Of a stretch of DNA of 64,000 nucleotides, positions 42,301 to 51,460 are shown piece after piece; the stretch's first letter is position 1, and each line of letters begins with the position of its first letter. The DNA is from Campylobacter concisus. Its GTDB lineage: Bacteria > Campylobacterota > Campylobacteria > Campylobacterales > Campylobacteraceae. The notes beneath the pieces are model-generated. The model saw nothing but the letters and a program-made list of their open reading frames with translations, had not been told where the DNA came from and did not search any database. The DNA is taken from positions 248,001-312,000 of the forward strand of contig NZ_PIRO01000001.1 of assembly GCF_003048905.1 (NCBI RefSeq). The letters run 5' to 3'. A program made the translations under genes and the position numbers.

Positions 42301-44370
42301 ATGGAAAAATTACTATCAAATTTAAACGAATCTCAGCGCGAAGCAGCTACTCATATAGATGGTCCAATGCTCATACTTGCAGGAGCTGGCAGCGGCAAGA
42401 CAAAGACGATCACAACTAGGCTTGCCTACCTCATCGGCGAGGTCGGTATAGATGCGGCAAATACACTAACTCTTACTTTTACAAACAAAGCCGCCAACGA
42501 GATGCGTAGTAGAGCCATGGCGATGCTAAGCCAAAGCGCTAAAAACTATTCGCCGCTACTTTGCACATTTCATAAATTTGGACTTTTGTTTTTAAAGCTA
42601 TATATAGAAAAACTTGGCAGAAAAAACAACTTCGTCATAATCGACACAGATGATAAAAAACGCATCATCAAAAGCTTTGAAAGCCCGGTAGCAACTGCGA
42701 TTTTGTCAAGTGAAATTTCAAACTACAAAAACTCGCTTTTAAGCGTCGAAGAGGTCCATAAAAACGCAAATTTCTCTTCATTTGATAAAAGCAAGGATAA
42801 CTTTTACAAGCAGGCAGCGCAAATTTATGAAAAATATGAAGATTATCTCAAAACAAATAATCTTGTTGATTTTGACGATCTGCTCGGGCTTACATATAAA
42901 ATTTTAGACGAAAACGAAGATCTCGCGAGAGAAATTTCAAACCGATACAAATATATAATGGTCGATGAGTATCAAGATACAAACGACCTTCAGTATAAAC
43001 TGCTAAAAAAGCTCTGTCTATGCCACGAAAACATCTGCGTGGTTGGCGATGATGATCAAAGCATCTACGGCTGGCGCGGTGCAAAGATCGATAATATCTT
43101 AAATTTTAAAGATCAGTTTAAAGATGTAAAGATCATCAGACTTGAGAAAAACTACCGCTCGAGCGAAGCTATACTAAAGGCTGCAAACGAGCTGATAGAT
43201 CATAACCGCAACCGCCTTGGCAAGAAGCTTGTGGGCACAAAAGGCGAAGGCGAAGCCGTAAATTTGATAGAGAGCTTTGATGAGAGCGTCGAGGCTGGCA
43301 AGATCGCAAAATGTATAAAAGAGCTTTTAAGCAAAGGCGTGCAAGCAAAAGATATCGCGATCTTATACCGCATAAATGCGCTCTCTCGCTCGCTTGAAGA
43401 TGGGCTAAATAAAGAGCAGATCGCTTATAAAATGGTCGGCGGCGTAAAATTTTACGAACGAGCTGAGATCAAAGACATTATTAGCTACCTAAGGCTTATA
43501 AATAATCCAAACGATGATTTTTCAATAAGGCGCATCATTAATCGCCCAAAGCGAGGACTAGGCAAAGTTAGTCTTGATAAGCTTGAAAAAATGGCATTTG
43601 ATGGCAAAATTTCCATCTTTGAGGCAATCTCAAATATCTCTGATAACGACGAAGCCTTTAGTAAAAAGGTGAAATCGGCACTTGTTGAGTTTGCAAACAA
43701 CCTTAAAGAGCTTCAAGAAAGTAGCTCAGTTTTTGACCTGATAGATAAATTTGAAGCTAAATTTGGCGTGAAAAAATACTACGAGAGCTTGCCAGATGGT
43801 GCTGAAAGAGCGGCGAACATCGACGAGTTTTACGCTGTTTTAAAAGATCAGATCAAGCAAAATCCAAGCTTTGATCTAGAGGAATTTCTAAACGAGATCA
43901 CGCTAACAAGTGAGCAAGACGGCATCAGCGATGAGGCTATAAGTATTATGAGCGTGCATGCGAGCAAGGGGCTTGAGTTTGAGCACCTTTTTGTGATCGG
44001 CCTTGAAGAAGGATTTTTCCCACTCATTGGCGATGGCAGTGACATCGAAGAAGAACGAAGGCTTGCATACGTGGCGATAACAAGAGCTAAAAAAACACTT
44101 AGCCTAAGCTTTGCAAATTCGCGCTTTTACAAAGGTCAGCGCACAAGGCTAAATAAAAGCAGATTTTTAAGCGAGAGTGGTATCACGCATGGCTCGCTAG
44201 TTATCGAACAGAGTAATGAATTTAAAAAAGGCGACCTTGTTAAACATAAAATTTTTGGTATCGGCAGGGTGAGTGCGGTTAGCAAGATCAAAAAAGAGTT
44301 TAAGCTGACCATAAATTTTGGTGGCAATGTAAGAGAGATAATGTCAAGCTTCGTGGAAAAGGCCGTATGA
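42301..44370 (+). CDS. uvrD: UvrD/Rep-family DNA helicase
   Basis: A 689-residue superfamily 1A helicase, used in excision and mismatch-type repair and in clearing replication blocks. Motifs: LAGAGSGKTKTITTRLAYL (Walker A), TFTNKAANEMRSR, VDEYQDTNDLQYKLL (Walker B), GDDDQSIYGWRGA, KNYRSS and VHASKGLEFEHLFVIGLEE, then AYVAITRAKK. The C-terminal 60 residues hold a KGDLVKHKIFGIGRV tudor-like tail for RNA polymerase contact. Its stop overlaps truB by four bases. Confidence 0.96.
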   Translation: MEKLLSNLNESQREAATHIDGPMLILAGAGSGKTKTITTRLAYLIGEVGIDAANTLTLTFTNKAANEMRSRAMAMLSQSAKNYSPLLCTFHKFGLLFLKLYIEKLGRKNNFVIIDTDDKKRIIKSFESPVATAILSSEISNYKNSLLSVEEVHKNANFSSFDKSKDNFYKQAAQIYEKYEDYLKTNNLVDFDDLLGLTYKILDENEDLAREISNRYKYIMVDEYQDTNDLQYKLLKKLCLCHENICVVGDDDQSIYGWRGAKIDNILNFKDQFKDVKIIRLEKNYRSSEAILKAANELIDHNRNRLGKKLVGTKGEGEAVNLIESFDESVEAGKIAKCIKELLSKGVQAKDIAILYRINALSRSLEDGLNKEQIAYKMVGGVKFYERAEIKDIISYLRLINNPNDDFSIRRIINRPKRGLGKVSLDKLEKMAFDGKISIFEAISNISDNDEAFSKKVKSALVEFANNLKELQESSSVFDLIDKFEAKFGVKKYYESLPDGAERAANIDEFYAVLKDQIKQNPSFDLEEFLNEITLTSEQDGISDEAISIMSVHASKGLEFEHLFVIGLEEGFFPLIGDGSDIEEERRLAYVAITRAKKTLSLSFANSRFYKGQRTRLNKSRFLSESGITHGSLVIEQSNEFKKGDLVKHKIFGIGRVSAVSKIKKEFKLTINFGGNVREIMSSFVEKAV

Positions 44371-45188
44371 ACGCCATTTTCGTGGCAAATAAGCCAGCTG
44401 GCATGAGCTCAAACCACTTTTTAGGGCGATTAAAGAGAAAATACGGCGTTAAAAAAGCTGGATTTTCAGGCACACTTGATCCATTTGCTAGCGGCTGCCT
44501 AATAGTCGCTTTTGGCTCGTATACGAAATTTTTTAGATTTTTAGATAAAAGTCCAAAAGTCTATGAAACTACGATCTGGCTTGGGGCGAGTAGTCCTAGC
44601 ATGGACAATGAAAATATCACTGAAATTTCAAATGTAAAAGAGATAAATTTAGAAAAACTTGAAGCCATAAGAAGTGAGCTAACTGGTAAGATAAGCTACA
44701 TCCCGCCAAAATTTAGCGCCAAGCACATAAATGGTACAAGAGCCTACAAGCTAGCTAGAAACGGCGAAGAATTTGAGCTAAAGACAGAAACGATGGAAAT
44801 TTTTGATAGCCAAATTTTAAACTATTCGCACCCATTTTTAACTATCCGTCTAAGCGTAAGCGAAGGAAGTTATATCCGTTCGTATGCAGAAATTTTTGGG
44901 AAAAGGCTTGGTTATAATGTAACTTTAAGCTCATTAAAAAGGATAAGTGAAGGCAAATTTTGCTACGAAAATGAAAAATTTTTGAATATTTGTGATTTTT
45001 TAAACATTCAGAATAATACATACTTTGGGGATATAAACGATATTCTTGATGGTAAGAAATTAAAAATTAACGATTTTGAAACACAAAAGCAAGGAATTTA
45101 TTTGCTAAATTATGATAAATTTATGAGCGTAATCCAAATCACGGATGATACTATAAATTACACTCTAAATAAGGTTGAAAAATGTTAA
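44367..45188 (+). CDS. truB: tRNA pseudouridine-55 synthase TruB
   Basis: TruB makes pseudouridine 55 in the T loop of tRNAs. The 273-residue protein shows KPAGMSSNHFLGRLKRKYG and the catalytic GFSGTLDPFASGCLIVAFG with its Asp. It overlaps uvrD by four bases and csrA by seven. The C-terminal PUA domain is much reduced, as usual in this group. Confidence 0.95.
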   Translation: MNAIFVANKPAGMSSNHFLGRLKRKYGVKKAGFSGTLDPFASGCLIVAFGSYTKFFRFLDKSPKVYETTIWLGASSPSMDNENITEISNVKEINLEKLEAIRSELTGKISYIPPKFSAKHINGTRAYKLARNGEEFELKTETMEIFDSQILNYSHPFLTIRLSVSEGSYIRSYAEIFGKRLGYNVTLSSLKRISEGKFCYENEKFLNICDFLNIQNNTYFGDINDILDGKKLKINDFETQKQGIYLLNYDKFMSVIQITDDTINYTLNKVEKC

Positions 45189-45412
45189 TCCTAGCAAGAA
45201 AAGAAAATGAAGAAATTTTAATAGGAAATGACATAAAAGTTGTCATAGTAAATATTTCAAAAAATACCGTTAAACTCGGTATAGAAGCGCCACGAAATAC
45301 AATGATACTAAGAAGTGAACTAGCAAATGATATCAAAAACGAAAATATCCATGCCACAAAAACTGCAAGTGAAGCCGATATCCACGAGCTAGCTAAAAAA
45401 ATCGAGAAATGA
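45182..45412 (+). CDS. csrA: Carbon storage regulator CsrA
   Basis: A 76-residue RNA-binding post-transcriptional regulator. MLILARKENEEILIGNDIKV and LGIEAPRNTMILRSELAND are the conserved sheet and RNA-binding region. In related bacteria CsrA represses flagellin translation and is titrated by FliW. It overlaps truB by seven bases and ispE by four, so its level is set by translational coupling in this operon. The flagellar rod genes are 2 kb downstream. Confidence 0.96.
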   Translation: MLILARKENEEILIGNDIKVVIVNISKNTVKLGIEAPRNTMILRSELANDIKNENIHATKTASEADIHELAKKIEK

Positions 45413-46152
45413 AAAGCTTTGCAAAGATAAATATATTTTTAAAGATAGTTGGCACTAGAGGTAGCTACCACGAAATTTTATCGCGCTTTATCCACTGTGA
45501 GCAGCTTTTTGATGAAATTTATTTTAAAAAGTCAGATTCATTTGCCATAGAATGCAACAACCACGATATAAAAGATAACATCATTCAAAAAGCGATAGAT
45601 GAGCTAAAAAGAGCTGGCTTTTCAAACGAGCTTGACGAGTTTTTTAGCTCCCATAAAATCATCATCAACAAAAATATCCCAATTGGTGCTGGTCTTGGTG
45701 GAGGTAGTTCAAACGCTGCCACCTTTTTAATTATGGTAAATGACGAGCTAAATTTAAATATAAAACATGAAAATTTGATGCAAATAGCGTCTAAAATCGG
45801 CGCAGATGTCGCTTTTTTCGTAAGTGGCTACAAGGCAGCAAATGTAAGCGGCATAGGTGAGATCATAGAAGAATTTGATGATGAAGTGCCTGGTTTAAAT
45901 ATCTTCACGCCAAATGTCTTTTGCTCTACACCGGCGGTTTATCAAGAATTTAGAAGCAATTTCTTACAATACATAGACGTTAATGTTGCAAAAAAGATGC
46001 AAAATTTAAAGAGCAAAGAGCTACTTGAAATTTATAAAAATAGGGAGTTAAACGATCTTTTTGCCCCATGCTTCAAGCTCTATCCACAAATGAATGAGTT
46101 TAAAGATAAATTTCTAAGTGGTAGCGGCAGTAGCGTATTTAGCGTAAAATAA
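45409..46152 (+). CDS. ispE: 4-diphosphocytidyl-2-C-methyl-D-erythritol kinase
   Basis: IspE is a GHMP kinase of the MEP isoprenoid pathway. The 247-residue protein shows the ATP loop [17 protein letters not shown] (about 91-107) and the substrate-binding [14 protein letters not shown] at the N-terminus, then [12 protein letters not shown] at the C-terminus. It starts inside csrA (ATGA overlap). Confidence 0.96.
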   Translation: MKSFAKINIFLKIVGTRGSYHEILSRFIHCEQLFDEIYFKKSDSFAIECNNHDIKDNIIQKAIDELKRAGFSNELDEFFSSHKIIINKNIPIGAGLGGGSSNAATFLIMVNDELNLNIKHENLMQIASKIGADVAFFVSGYKAANVSGIGEIIEEFDDEVPGLNIFTPNVFCSTPAVYQEFRSNFLQYIDVNVAKKMQNLKSKELLEIYKNRELNDLFAPCFKLYPQMNEFKDKFLSGSGSSVFSVK

Positions 46153-46163
46153 AAGGTAAAATT

Positions 46164-46619
46164 TTGATAAAAGATCTAGCAAAAAACAAGAAAGCTCTGC
46201 ACGACTTTAGCATACTTGAGACCTTCGAGGCTGGCATTGTATTAAAAGGTAGCGAAGTCAAAGCACTAAGGGCCGGCAGAGCAAATTTAAAAGATAGCTT
46301 TGTGCGTGTCATAAAGGGTGAGCTTTTTTTATTAAACGCCCACATTAGTTATCTTGAGACTACGCATAGCGCATTTCGTCCAAATGAGCGAGCAGCCAGA
46401 AAACTTTTGATGCATAGAAAGCAGATCGATAAAATTTTTGGTCAAGTCTCACAAGATGGGCTTACTTTGGTTGTTTTGGCACTTTATCTAAGCGATAAAA
46501 ACATCGTAAAAGCAAGACTAGCCATTGCAAAAGGTAAAAATTTACACGATAAACGCGAGACTCTAAAAAGACGCGAGGCAGACAAAGAGGCAAGAGCTGC
46601 CATAAAAAGATACGTTTAA
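46164..46619 (+). CDS. smpB: SsrA-binding protein SmpB (TTG start)
   Basis: SmpB carries tmRNA to stalled ribosomes for trans-translation. The 151-residue protein shows [21 protein letters not shown], the [14 protein letters not shown] segment and a basic tail [19 protein letters not shown] ending. The only fitting start is TTG at 46164, with AAAAGG eight bases upstream; [15 protein letters not shown] matches the family N-terminus. The tmRNA gene itself is not in the window. Confidence 0.95.
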   Translation: MIKDLAKNKKALHDFSILETFEAGIVLKGSEVKALRAGRANLKDSFVRVIKGELFLLNAHISYLETTHSAFRPNERAARKLLMHRKQIDKIFGQVSQDGLTLVVLALYLSDKNIVKARLAIAKGKNLHDKRETLKRREADKEARAAIKRYV

Positions 46620-46627
46620 GGGATAAG

Positions 46628-47224
46628 ATGAAGAATTTGCTTGTTTTAATAATCACTTTATTTGCTTTTTTTGGTTGTGGTGAAGATGAGAGCGGCAGTG
46701 TAAATTTTAAAGAATTTAGTCCAAATGAAGAGGTTAAGCTTATAGACGTAAGCGGCAAGGAGCTTACTTTAGTTCGAAAAGATCACGGCTTTGCTATCAA
46801 AAATGATGAAAATAAAGTTTTAATGATAGACATTTTTGGTACATTTTGCCCGCCTTGTCAAAAAGAGGCAGCTGAGCTTACAAAATATCAGCTTGAAAAC
46901 AAAGATAAATTTACACTAATTGGACTAACTCACTTTGAAAATGTCACAAATGAGTATGTTTTGCATGAATTTATGCAAAAATTTAATGCCTACTATTTCA
47001 TAACAAACGATCAAAAGATAAATGACAGACTTGCCGAACAGATCGTAAGAGACATCGAATATAAACACGAGATCGCACTACCTTTTAAAATAGTGATAAA
47101 AAATGGCGAATATCAAATTTTAACAGACGTAGATAGCGGACAATACGGGGTAAAATACTATCTTGGCGGCATAAAAGTCACAAAAATGAAAGAAGATCTG
47201 GCAAAAATTTATGAGACAAAATAA
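46628..47224 (+). CDS. Thioredoxin-fold (TlpA-like) lipoprotein
   Basis: A 198-residue protein with lipoprotein signal MKNLLVLIITLFAFFGCGED (lipobox FFGC, acylated at Cys 17) and a thioredoxin-like domain with CPPC in IFGTFCPPCQKEAAEL (about 70-85). It is probably an envelope thiol-disulfide reductase, perhaps for cytochrome c assembly or oxidative damage repair. The start lies eight bases after smpB, which suggests the same transcript. The substrate is unknown. Confidence 0.85.
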   Translation: MKNLLVLIITLFAFFGCGEDESGSVNFKEFSPNEEVKLIDVSGKELTLVRKDHGFAIKNDENKVLMIDIFGTFCPPCQKEAAELTKYQLENKDKFTLIGLTHFENVTNEYVLHEFMQKFNAYYFITNDQKINDRLAEQIVRDIEYKHEIALPFKIVIKNGEYQILTDVDSGQYGVKYYLGGIKVTKMKEDLAKIYETK

Positions 47225-47237
47225 ATTTGCCCTATAT

Positions 47238-47255
47238 TTGGAACATCGTTTGCTT
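47238..47255 (+). promoter_or_regulatory. flgB: Sigma-54 promoter of flgB-flgC-fliE
   Basis: TTGGAACATCGTTTGCTT has GG at 47240-47241 and GC at 47252-47253, exactly ten bases apart, the invariant -24/-12 core of sigma-54 promoters. It ends 31 bases before the flgB ATG. Rod genes of Campylobacter are known members of the RpoN/FlgR regulon, so position and motif agree. Confidence 0.88.
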
Positions 47256-47286
47256 ATAAAAATGTGAAATTTCATAAGGATTTTAA

Positions 47287-47721
47287 ATGTTTGTTTTAGA
47301 TAAATCAAAATCTAGCCCACTTGTTGAATCAGCTCTTGCAGGCAGAGAACTACGCCAAAAACTAATCTCTGGCAATCTTGCAAACGTTGATACACCATTT
47401 TATAAAGCTAGAGATATAAGATTTGAAGATGCTTTAAAAGAAAGAGCGAATGAAATTTATAACGTTTCAGAGAGCAAAAAACTAAATTTAGCTAAAACAA
47501 ACGAAGCGCATATGGCTGCAGTTGATTTTCCAAAAAGCGACACAGCTCAAATTTTCTTGCGTGATGGTCATATGGCTAGAAATGACGCAAATACAGTCGA
47601 CCTTGACGTGGAAACAACAGAAATGGGCAAAAATACAGTTATGATAAACGCCCTTGATAACGCCTACAAGGCTCAAAGCAATATCTTTAAAAGCGTAATA
47701 GACGCAAGTGCTAAGAACTAG
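47287..47721 (+). CDS. flgB: Flagellar basal-body rod protein FlgB
   Basis: FlgB is a proximal rod subunit of the flagellar basal body. The 144-residue protein has the rod-family N-terminal motif GNLANVDTPFYKARDIRFED and the C-terminal VDLDVETTEMGKNTVMINAL. It is exported by the flagellar type III system without a cleaved signal. TAAGGA precedes the ATG. It is first in a sigma-54 unit with flgC and fliE. Confidence 0.96.
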   Translation: MFVLDKSKSSPLVESALAGRELRQKLISGNLANVDTPFYKARDIRFEDALKERANEIYNVSESKKLNLAKTNEAHMAAVDFPKSDTAQIFLRDGHMARNDANTVDLDVETTEMGKNTVMINALDNAYKAQSNIFKSVIDASAKN

Positions 47722-47729
47722 GAGAGATG

Positions 47730-48230
47730 ATGTCATACTTAAATGATTTTGATATTAGTGGATACGGACTAAGTGCACAACGCTTCAGGATGAACGTCAT
47801 CAGCTCAAACATAGCAAATGCTCAAACCACAAGAACAGCTGAAGGTGGCCCTTATAGAAGGCAAGAGGTCATCTTTAAAGAGATGAACTTTGATAAAATT
47901 TTAAACGATCAGCTTAAAAGCTCACAAAGTCTACTCGAGTATGAAAATCCACTCGACGACCCAAGCTCACCAAGAAACGCTCACCCTACCCTAACTAGCG
48001 TGATCGTGGATAAAGTGGTGCGTGACGATAAGGACTTTCAGCTAAAATATGACCCAAGTCATCCAGACGCAAATGCAAATGGCTACGTCGCATTTCCAAA
48101 TATAAATCCGGTCATTGAGATGTCTGACCTGCTTGAAGCAACAAGGGCATACCAAGCAAACGTGGCAGCCTTTCAAAACGCAAAAACAATAGCACAAAGT
48201 GCGATATCACTTATTTCAGGACAAGCATAA
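47730..48230 (+). CDS. flgC: Flagellar basal-body rod protein FlgC
   Basis: FlgC is a second proximal rod subunit, 166 residues. ISGYGLSAQRFRMNVISSNI with the family NxANxxT-like ANAQTTR follows at the N-terminus, and MSDLLEATRAYQANVAAFQN is the typical C-terminal rod motif. Two in-frame ATGs exist; I use the second (47730), five bases after AGGAG, since the first abuts the ribosome site. It overlaps fliE by one base. Confidence 0.95.
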   Translation: MSYLNDFDISGYGLSAQRFRMNVISSNIANAQTTRTAEGGPYRRQEVIFKEMNFDKILNDQLKSSQSLLEYENPLDDPSSPRNAHPTLTSVIVDKVVRDDKDFQLKYDPSHPDANANGYVAFPNINPVIEMSDLLEATRAYQANVAAFQNAKTIAQSAISLISGQA

Positions 48231-48523
48231 TGATAAATAGTATAAATTTAGACAAAATAAATAAAAATGAAAATTCAAATAAAATAGCAAAAGCAGGCGA
48301 AGAAGGCGGCTTTGAAAATGCCCTAAACGACTCTTTAAAAGAGCTAAATAAAGTCCAAATCAATGCAGATAAAGCCATAGCCGATCTTGCAACTGGCGAG
48401 GTAAAAGATCTTCACCAAGCTGCTATTGCGATAGGCAAAGCAGAGACTAGCATGAAGCTTATGCTAGAAATTCGCAACAAAGCACTAAGTGCTTATAAAG
48501 AAATTTCTAGAACACAAATTTAA
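48230..48523 (+). CDS. fliE: Flagellar hook-basal body protein FliE
   Basis: FliE joins the MS ring to the rod. The 97-residue protein has a variable N-terminus and the conserved second half ADLATGEVKDLHQAAIAIGK, then ETSMKLMLEIRNKALSAYKE. It overlaps flgC by one base (TAATG) and is followed seven bases later by the penicillin-binding protein gene. Confidence 0.94.
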   Translation: MINSINLDKINKNENSNKIAKAGEEGGFENALNDSLKELNKVQINADKAIADLATGEVKDLHQAAIAIGKAETSMKLMLEIRNKALSAYKEISRTQI

Positions 48524-48530
48524 GTCATTA

Positions 48531-50363
48531 ATGAATTCCAGAAAATCAAAAATAACCATACTTTTTTTATTAATTACTTTTGGAATTTCAATATTTGTAC
48601 TTGTTATATTTTATAGGGCAAGTATCGAGCGAAAGCTTCCTAGACTTCAAACAAGCGATATAAATACGGCAATTCGTGGCAATATAATCACAAAAGATGG
48701 CTTTAGCATCTCTTCAAGCCAAAAGCTCTACAAAGTGATGCTTGATACTAGAAACATCGATCCTAATAAAAAAGAGATGTTTATCAAACTATATTCGCTT
48801 TACAGCGGCGACGATCCAAACAAAGTAAGAAAGATCATAAATGGTACAAAAGGTATTGTTACACTTTCATATAGCATTGATGCAAAGGGCGCTACCTACC
48901 TTCAAGAGCTCTCAAGAAAGCTAAATCGTAAAAGTATCTTGGTTTCATACCTTGACCCAAAAACAGGTCTTGCTTCGTTTCAGGGCATGAGAGTAATGGA
49001 GAGTGGCCAAAATCGTAAATTTATGTCAAAAGATGCTCTTACGCCAGCTATTGGCTACGTGAGCAAAACTGAAAGTGACGCACTTACAAAAAGTAAAGGC
49101 GTAAAAGGTCTTGAGAGATATTATGAAGATTATTTAGCTCCTATACAAAATGCAAAGATTTTAGGGCCTCGCGATATTGGAAATAATATTATTTTAACAA
49201 GTGACTCAAATTTAGCAACAAGAGTAGATGGCTACAATGCGGTGCTCTCTATACCATTAAAATTTCAAACTAAACTAGAGCAAATTTTAGATGAAAAGCG
49301 TGAATTTCTAGATGCAAAAGAGTTAGTTATATGCATAATGAATAGCAAAAATGGAGAAATTTTAGCCCTAGCTTCTAGCTCAAGGTATGATCCTTCAAAT
49401 ATAAGAAAGCAAGATTATAGCGCTCTAAATTCGACCGTTAGCGAATATGCTTATGAAGTTGGCTCAGTTTTTAAACCATTTATATTTTCTATCTTACTTC
49501 AAGAGAAGAAAGTAAATCCATTCGAGCTTGTAAATACCTATAATGGCCGATACCAACTTGGCAAAAGGATAATCAAAGATACCCATCCGGAGCCTTTTAT
49601 GAGTGCTGAAGACATCATTGTGCACAGCTCAAACATTGGCATGATTCAGCTTGTTGAACGTTTAAATGGGCCACAAATTTATCAAGGACTTTTAAATTTT
49701 GGCTTTTCAAGAAAGACTGGCATAGATCTACCTTACGAGCAAGTAGGTATGATGCCAACAGTTACAAAGCTAAACTCATCGACATATAAGGCGACTGTGA
49801 GCTACGGATACGGCTTGCAAGCTACATTTATGCAGCTTTTAAAAGCCTATAATACATTTAATAATAAAGGCATTGAAGTTACTCCTCACATGGTTGCCTA
49901 CTTAGAGAGAAATGGAAAAAGATACGATTTGCCAAAGTCCGAGCCAGCTCAAGTTATATCACAAGAGACCGCAAAGATAATGAAGAGAATTTTAATAAAA
50001 ACGGTTGAGAAAGGTACTGGACTGAAAGCCTTTACGCCAGGACTTGAGATAGGTGGCAAGACTGGAACTGCACACATTGCCTCAGGTAGTGGTGGATACA
50101 GCAATACCTACAATGGCTCATTTTTTGGCTTTGTAAATGACACAAGAGGCAATAGCTACACAATAGGCGTTTTAGCAAGGGATCCTAAAAGACCTTACTA
50201 CTACTTCGGTGCTCAAAGTGCCTTGCCTATGTTTAAAAAAGCAGTTGATCTGATGGTTGAGGATGGATATTTATTTCCTGATGCAAATGTAATAGCTGAG
50301 TTTGAAGCCAAAAAAGATAAGCTTAAAAATGATAAGGCAAAACAAAAACCTGCTTTGGACTAA
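48531..50363 (+). CDS. Class B penicillin-binding protein (FtsI/PBP2-like transpeptidase)
   Basis: A 610-residue peptidoglycan transpeptidase. It has an N-terminal anchor (ITILFLLITFGISIFVLVIF, about 7-26), a dimerisation domain (GNIITKDGFSISSS), and a transpeptidase domain with active-site SxxK in GSVFKPFIF, SxN in VHSSNIGM and KTGT in GGKTGTAHIAS. I start at the ATG at 48531 (MNSRKSKI), seven bases after fliE; an earlier in-frame ATG lies inside fliE. Placement after fliE matches C. jejuni, so it may be partly under flagellar control. FtsI versus PBP2 is not decided here. Confidence 0.92.
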   Translation: MNSRKSKITILFLLITFGISIFVLVIFYRASIERKLPRLQTSDINTAIRGNIITKDGFSISSSQKLYKVMLDTRNIDPNKKEMFIKLYSLYSGDDPNKVRKIINGTKGIVTLSYSIDAKGATYLQELSRKLNRKSILVSYLDPKTGLASFQGMRVMESGQNRKFMSKDALTPAIGYVSKTESDALTKSKGVKGLERYYEDYLAPIQNAKILGPRDIGNNIILTSDSNLATRVDGYNAVLSIPLKFQTKLEQILDEKREFLDAKELVICIMNSKNGEILALASSSRYDPSNIRKQDYSALNSTVSEYAYEVGSVFKPFIFSILLQEKKVNPFELVNTYNGRYQLGKRIIKDTHPEPFMSAEDIIVHSSNIGMIQLVERLNGPQIYQGLLNFGFSRKTGIDLPYEQVGMMPTVTKLNSSTYKATVSYGYGLQATFMQLLKAYNTFNNKGIEVTPHMVAYLERNGKRYDLPKSEPAQVISQETAKIMKRILIKTVEKGTGLKAFTPGLEIGGKTGTAHIASGSGGYSNTYNGSFFGFVNDTRGNSYTIGVLARDPKRPYYYFGAQSALPMFKKAVDLMVEDGYLFPDANVIAEFEAKKDKLKNDKAKQKPALD

Positions 50364-50474
50364 AATTTTAAAAACAAAAAAGACCTAAAAACTAAGCAAA
50401 AACTAAATATAAAATTTCTCTTGCTTTTTGGCATTTTCTCTAATTGCAAAATCTTTAATGCTCTTAAAATACTT

Positions 50475-50975
50475 TTAGTTTCTAATAGCAATTAAATTAT
50501 AAACAGAAAATCTAAACTGATCAAAAAGATTTAAGCCTTTCATATTTTTAGAGGTTACCCCTTTATCATCTTTGTAGTTTTTTCCGCCTAAAAAGAGTAG
50601 ATAAATAAGTGGCGTAACATAATTAAATCTTAAAAAAATCGCTACAATACAATGAAAAAAGCCGTAGTTATATCTGATACAAATATAAAAACCATAAATT
50701 ATATAGGCTATCATTAGAATCAAAAAAGCATAGAATACAAAGCTTAAACCAGCATAATCTGAAATATTTAAAAAGCTGCAAACAAAAATAAAAGCACTTA
50801 CAAAAGTAGGCAATATAATGATTGGAAAAATTATATGAAGTCCAATTAGATCAAATTTACTCGCATAAACCTTTATGTTATATCTACCTGCTGGGATTAT
50901 CAAAAATATAGGCAATACGATTGAAAATAAAATAAGAAATATTACGTACACAGAATCAAAATCATAAAAACTCAT
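50475..50975 (-). CDS. Unknown four-span membrane protein
   Basis: A 166-residue, very hydrophobic protein with four predicted spans (about 9-27, 44-65, 77-102 and 110-130) and a short basic C-terminal tail. I do not recognise a family. It has GGGAT upstream of the ATG. It follows the ccsBA pair of genes on the same strand, converging with the penicillin-binding protein gene. Confidence 0.55.
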   Translation of the reverse strand: MSFYDFDSVYVIFLILFSIVLPIFLIIPAGRYNIKVYASKFDLIGLHIIFPIIILPTFVSAFIFVCSFLNISDYAGLSFVFYAFLILMIAYIIYGFYICIRYNYGFFHCIVAIFLRFNYVTPLIYLLFLGGKNYKDDKGVTSKNMKGLNLFDQFRFSVYNLIAIRN

Positions 50976-51028
50976 TTTTATCCCAAGCTTAATTTTAAGA
51001 TATTTTAACTACACTTTTTTAAATAAAT

Positions 51029-51460
51029 TTATCTACGATTTTTGCGATTTTCTATGCCGATTTTCTCACTCTCTTCTATCTCGACAATATAGCTTGGATT
51101 TTTCTTTTTAGCCTCTTTGTCTAAAAAACTAATGAGCTTCGCATCAGAATTTTTATGAGAGCAGATTAAAATTATGAAATTTATATAGTTATTTGCTTCT
51201 TTTGGCATGACTTGGTTATTCTTAGTTGGTATACTAAAATTTCCTACAAAAATTTGAATAAGTTCGAAAAGCTCGTTTTTACTTAAACTATTATCACCTG
51301 CAAGCTTTTCAAGCTTTTCGATCGTTATCTCTTCTTTTTCTAATGCAAGTTCCTTTGTTTCGGTGCTATAATCCCTATTTCCTAAAAGTATATAGATTAA
51401 CACACAAATTGCAATTAATAACAATACAATAAAAAAAACTATTAGACCTTTTATTAGCAT
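51029..51460 (-). CDS. Unknown single-span protein downstream of ccsBA
   Basis: A 143-residue protein with an N-terminal span (about 5-27) and a charged cytosolic or periplasmic part rich in Glu and Lys. It starts right after the ccsBA stop codon, so it is translationally coupled to cytochrome c maturation. Residues about 45-110 are helical without a recognised motif. An accessory role in cytochrome c assembly is only guilt by association. Confidence 0.6.
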   Translation of the reverse strand: MLIKGLIVFFIVLLLIAICVLIYILLGNRDYSTETKELALEKEEITIEKLEKLAGDNSLSKNELFELIQIFVGNFSIPTKNNQVMPKEANNYINFIILICSHKNSDAKLISFLDKEAKKKNPSYIVEIEESEKIGIENRKNRR

